64,000 nt of DNA. Source: Candidatus Pantoea formicae. Lineage in GTDB: Bacteria; Pseudomonadota; Gammaproteobacteria; Enterobacterales; Enterobacteriaceae. The stretch covers positions 1-64,000 of the forward strand of contig NZ_VWXD01000006.1 of the NCBI RefSeq assembly GCF_011752625.1. Direction: 5' to 3'. The notes beneath the pieces are model-generated. The model searched no databases, had not been told where the DNA came from, and saw only the letters and a program-made list of their open reading frames with translations. The translations under genes were made by a program, and so were the position numbers. Positions within the stretch are counted from its first letter, which is position 1. Every line of letters begins with the position of its first letter. Shown in pieces: positions 61,200-64,000 of this stretch.

Positions 61200-61709
61200 A
61201 TGTTAACTGCTGAAATGACCTCCCGCCTGAACGATCAACTGAACCTGGAATTCTTCTCTGCCAACCTGTACCTGCAGATGAGCGCATGGTGCAGCGACAA
61301 AGGTTTTGAAGGTGCCGCTTCATTCCTGAAAATGCACTCTCGCGAAGAGATGGAACATATGCAGCGCCTGTTCGATTACGTCAGCGATGCCGGATCTCTG
61401 CCGGTGCTGGGCAGCATTGCCGCCCCTGCCGTGAGCTGGAATTCACTGAATGACGTGCTGGAAGAAGCGCTGAAGCATGAGCAGCTGATTACCCAGCGCA
61501 TCAACGACCTGGTGCACACGGCACTGATGTCGCAGGATTACTCGACGTTCAACTTCCTGCAGTGGTATGTGGCTGAGCAGCACGAAGAAGAGAAGCTGTT
61601 CAAAACCGTACTGGATAAACTGGCACTGGTGGGCAATAAAGGCGAAGGCCTGTTCCTGGTGGATAAAGACCTGGGACGTATGAACGTCGAAGGCCACGGC
61701 CAGTCATAA
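61200..61709 (+). CDS. ftnA: Non-heme ferritin FtnA
   Basis: This 169-residue four-helix ferritin assembles as a 24-mer iron store. Ferroxidase residues are in 'LNLEFFSANLYLQM' (Glu17, Tyr24), 'HSREEMEHM' (Glu50, His53) and 'HEQLITQRIND' plus 'EQHEEEKLF' (Glu94, Gln127, Glu130 region). It closely resembles E. coli FtnA (165 aa). AAAGGAATC precedes the ATG, and a strong terminator follows 27 bp after the stop. Confidence 0.96.
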   Translation: MLTAEMTSRLNDQLNLEFFSANLYLQMSAWCSDKGFEGAASFLKMHSREEMEHMQRLFDYVSDAGSLPVLGSIAAPAVSWNSLNDVLEEALKHEQLITQRINDLVHTALMSQDYSTFNFLQWYVAEQHEEEKLFKTVLDKLALVGNKGEGLFLVDKDLGRMNVEGHGQS

Positions 61710-61736
61710 CAAAGATTACACACAGCAAAAAACACA

Positions 61737-61763
61737 ACGCCCGGCATTGCCGGGCGTTTTTTT
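61737..61763. terminator. Terminator between ftnA and the GGDEF-EAL gene
   Basis: ACGCCCGGC-ATT-GCCGGGCGT followed by a seven-T run on the plus strand. It is strong for ftnA, and its 3' end touches the stop codon of the convergent gene. Confidence 0.88.
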
Positions 61764-64000
61764 ATTCCAACGTTTTCAAACGCAGCTCGGAAGGCTGTGG
61801 GCGACCAAAGAAATAGCCCTGGAACAACGTACACCCCTCATCACGCAGTTTGGCGAACTGCTCACTATTTTCCACACCCTCAGCGGTGATCTGAATATCC
61901 AGACTGCGGCTCATACCGGTGATCGCCCGGATAATCGCCATGGCTTCACGGCTGTCACCCATATCGTTAATAAACGACTTGTCGATTTTGATCTTGTCGA
62001 ACGGGAAGGAGCGCAGATAACTGAGCGACGAATAGCCGGTGCCGAAATCATCCAAAGCAATCTGTACGCCGAGCGTCTTCAGGCTTTGCAAGGTGCGGAT
62101 ATTGCCCAGCGTATCGTCAAGCAGTACCGATTCGGTGATCTCGACTTCGAGGCGATGCGGTGCCAATCCTGACTCACGCAGCGCGCCTTCCACCACTGAG
62201 ACCAGTGAGCTGTTCTTAAACTGCAACGGTGACAGGTTGACGGACACCGATTGCTCCGTGCCCCAGCTCTGTGCCTCGCGACAGGCTTCATACAAGGCAT
62301 AGGCACCGAGCATATGAATCAGCCCGGTCTCTTCGGCAATCGGGATGAAGTCATTCGGCATGATCAATCCCTTGATCGGATGGTGCCAGCGCATCAACGC
62401 TTCGTAGCCAATAATGCCTTCTTCGTTGGTGATCGGCTGATAGTAGAGTTTCAACTGACGGCCAGTAATCGCGTCACGCAGATCGTTCTCAATCACACGG
62501 CGACTACGCGCCACGTCATCCATCTCCAGCGTGAAGTGTTCAAAGCGATTACGCCCATTACGCTTGGCCTCGTACAGCGCCATATCAGCACAGCGCAGCA
62601 TATGCTCCGGCGTGTTAGTAGCCTGCGAGGTTAACGCGATCCCGACACTGAGCCCCACAGAGAGATTGTGCCCCTCCACGTTGATCGGCGGTCGAATCGC
62701 CTCGATCAAGCGTTGTGCCACCACTGCCGCTTCTTGGGCATTGTTGATACTGGGCAGCACAATGGCAAACTCATCTCCACCAATACGTGCCAGCGTGTCC
62801 TGATCGCGCAGCGCAGTGCGCAGGCGTTTCGCCACCACTCGCAGTAGATCATCACCAATCTGATGCCCCAGCGCGTCGTTAACGTTTTTGAAGTTATCGA
62901 GATCGAGGCACAAGGTGGCACTCAGCGAGTTGCGCTGATTATCCACCCGCAGCGCTTCGCTCAGCTTCTGTCGGAACAGAATACGGTTAGGCAGGCTGGT
63001 GAGATTATCGTGATGCGCCATATGATGGATACGCGCGTCAGCTTCACGCTGATCGGTCACGTCCTCCACAATCAGCATCACGTAATTCTGCCGCATATCT
63101 TTACCGCTGATGGTGGTGGCGCGGGTATGCAGAATACGCTCTCCGGCAGCGGTCAGCAGCAGCTGCTCACGCGAATGAAGACCTTCGCTGCGCAGCGCGA
63201 TATCCGCCAGGCTGTTGAAATAGTCGCTTAGCTCCGCAGACATACATTCGTGCGGGCGTTTGTGCATAATCAGCGACTTACTGACGCCAAACAGCTGCTC
63301 CGCTTTGTCATTCACCATCAGAATTTCGCGGCTGATGGCATCTTCAACAATCACGCATGACGGGATGCTGGAGATGATGGTGTCGAGGAAGGTGGAAAGC
63401 TCCGACATTTTTACGTTTTGCGCCTGCGCCAAATCCCGCGCTCGCAGCAGTTGCTGCTCATTCTCACGGCGTTCAGTGACATCACGGGTGATTTTGGCAA
63501 AGCCAATCATCTTACCCTCTTCGTCATGAATCGCGTCGATCACCACATGCGCCCAAAACGCCGAACCATCTTTGCGATAGCGCCAGCCTTCATCCTCGAA
63601 GCGACCGGTTTTCAACGCAATGCCGAGGTTAGCTTCCGGCGTATTGGCGTTACGCTCCTGTGCACCATAGAACACGGAGAAGTGTTGCCCGACGATCTCT
63701 TCAGACAGATAGCCTTTGGCGCGCTGTGCGCCGGCATTCCAGTTCACCACCCGGCCCTGTACGTCCAGCATGTAGATGGCGTAATCCGTAACGCCCTCCA
63801 CCAGCAGACGGAAGGTTTTTTCATGTTCACGCTGTTTACGCTGCAACTCGCGCTGCTCGGTGCAGTCACGGGTAATTTTGGCGTAGCCAATCAACTTGCC
63901 AGAATCATCACGAATCGCATCAATGATGACATGTGCCCAAAACGCGCTGCCATCTTTACGGTAACGCCAGCCTTCGTCTTCAAAACGTCCGGTCTTGAAA
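61762..64000 (-). CDS. PAS-rich GGDEF-EAL cyclic-di-GMP protein, 5' end outside window
   Basis: The frame is open to the right edge, so the 5' end is missing. Reading inward from the edge it has a partial PAS/PAC unit, a second near-copy PAS ('GRFEDEGWRYRKDGSAFWAH' occurs in both), a third PAS, a GGDEF domain (motif 'LARIGGDEFAIVLP' with RxxD inhibitory site 'RDQD') and an EAL domain ('GYEALMRWHHP', 'LDDFGTGYSSLSYL', 'KIDKSFIND'). Both catalytic motifs look intact, so it may make or degrade c-di-GMP. An in-frame Met at 63894 is internal, not the likely start. Confidence 0.92.
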   Translation of the reverse strand, partial: FKTGRFEDEGWRYRKDGSAFWAHVIIDAIRDDSGKLIGYAKITRDCTEQRELQRKQREHEKTFRLLVEGVTDYAIYMLDVQGRVVNWNAGAQRAKGYLSEEIVGQHFSVFYGAQERNANTPEANLGIALKTGRFEDEGWRYRKDGSAFWAHVVIDAIHDEEGKMIGFAKITRDVTERRENEQQLLRARDLAQAQNVKMSELSTFLDTIISSIPSCVIVEDAISREILMVNDKAEQLFGVSKSLIMHKRPHECMSAELSDYFNSLADIALRSEGLHSREQLLLTAAGERILHTRATTISGKDMRQNYVMLIVEDVTDQREADARIHHMAHHDNLTSLPNRILFRQKLSEALRVDNQRNSLSATLCLDLDNFKNVNDALGHQIGDDLLRVVAKRLRTALRDQDTLARIGGDEFAIVLPSINNAQEAAVVAQRLIEAIRPPINVEGHNLSVGLSVGIALTSQATNTPEHMLRCADMALYEAKRNGRNRFEHFTLEMDDVARSRRVIENDLRDAITGRQLKLYYQPITNEEGIIGYEALMRWHHPIKGLIMPNDFIPIAEETGLIHMLGAYALYEACREAQSWGTEQSVSVNLSPLQFKNSSLVSVVEGALRESGLAPHRLEVEITESVLLDDTLGNIRTLQSLKTLGVQIALDDFGTGYSSLSYLRSFPFDKIKIDKSFINDMGDSREAMAIIRAITGMSRSLDIQITAEGVENSEQFAKLRDEGCTLFQGYFFGRPQPSELRLKTLE

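Noticed and set aside
1-64000. CRISPR array
   Set aside because: No series of regularly spaced direct repeats of 25-40 bp is visible; the repeats found are dispersed palindromes.

Overview
The window reads as chromosome of an Erwiniaceae-type enterobacterium (Pantoea, Mixta or Erwinia-like). The right third carries the E. coli-type gene order prfC-osmY-ytjA-yjjU-yjjV-deoCABD, with proteins that look very close to their E. coli counterparts. The rest is a patchwork of metabolic and accessory operons of the kind seen in plant-associated enterics. This placement is inferred from gene order and protein resemblance read by eye; no search was run.

Left part (1-20.4 kb). The window opens inside the 5' end of an IS110-family transposase. 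Next come a LysR regulator divergent from a monooxygenase-like protein and a YtcJ-type amidohydrolase, a PAS-GGDEF diguanylate cyclase, a mannonate dehydratase, and a SnoaL-like protein convergent with a MarR regulator. A tightly overlapping four-gene operon follows: HxlR regulator, EmrA-like and EmrB-like efflux proteins, and a stand-alone FabF-type ketosynthase. It sits behind a perfect 15+15 bp inverted repeat. A seven-gene operon then encodes a flavoprotein monooxygenase, two carboxymuconolactone-decarboxylase/AhpD-like proteins and a complete polar amino-acid-type ABC importer. A LysR gene and a DHA2 drug exporter complete this part.

Middle part (20.9-43.6 kb). An AT-rich seven-gene chaperone-usher fimbrial operon has the Mrp/Pap order: major subunit, attenuator, minor subunit, usher, chaperone, two minor subunits, putative tip adhesin. 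It is followed by a cellobiose/chitobiose-type PTS operon (IIB, IIA, GH4 6-phospho-glycosidase, IIC). Its RpiR regulator has a duplicated helix-turn-helix and there are two matching operators. Then come a GST plus a fused FMN/FAD/2Fe-2S oxidoreductase, and a LacI-controlled carbohydrate locus (GH105 hydrolase, zinc dehydrogenase, polyol-permease-type MFS) with paired LacI operators. An AT-rich pocket of small unknown genes, including a YhfL-type lipoprotein and a possible immunity protein, abuts tRNA-Phe(GAA).

Right part (43.8-64 kb). A BdlA-like PAS-PAS-chemoreceptor is followed by a complete SiaA-SiaB-SiaC-SiaD phospho-switch/c-di-GMP module. An orphan PBP2 paralogue comes next. The deo nucleoside-catabolism operon has a DeoR-type operator and three helically phased CRP sites. 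After yjjV, yjjU, ytjA, osmY and prfC come an M20 amidohydrolase, ferritin ftnA, and a PAS-rich GGDEF-EAL protein running off the right edge. Two families of intergenic palindromic repeats are scattered through the window, three copies of each. Cyclic-di-GMP signalling is prominent: three GGDEF proteins plus the BdlA and Sia components.
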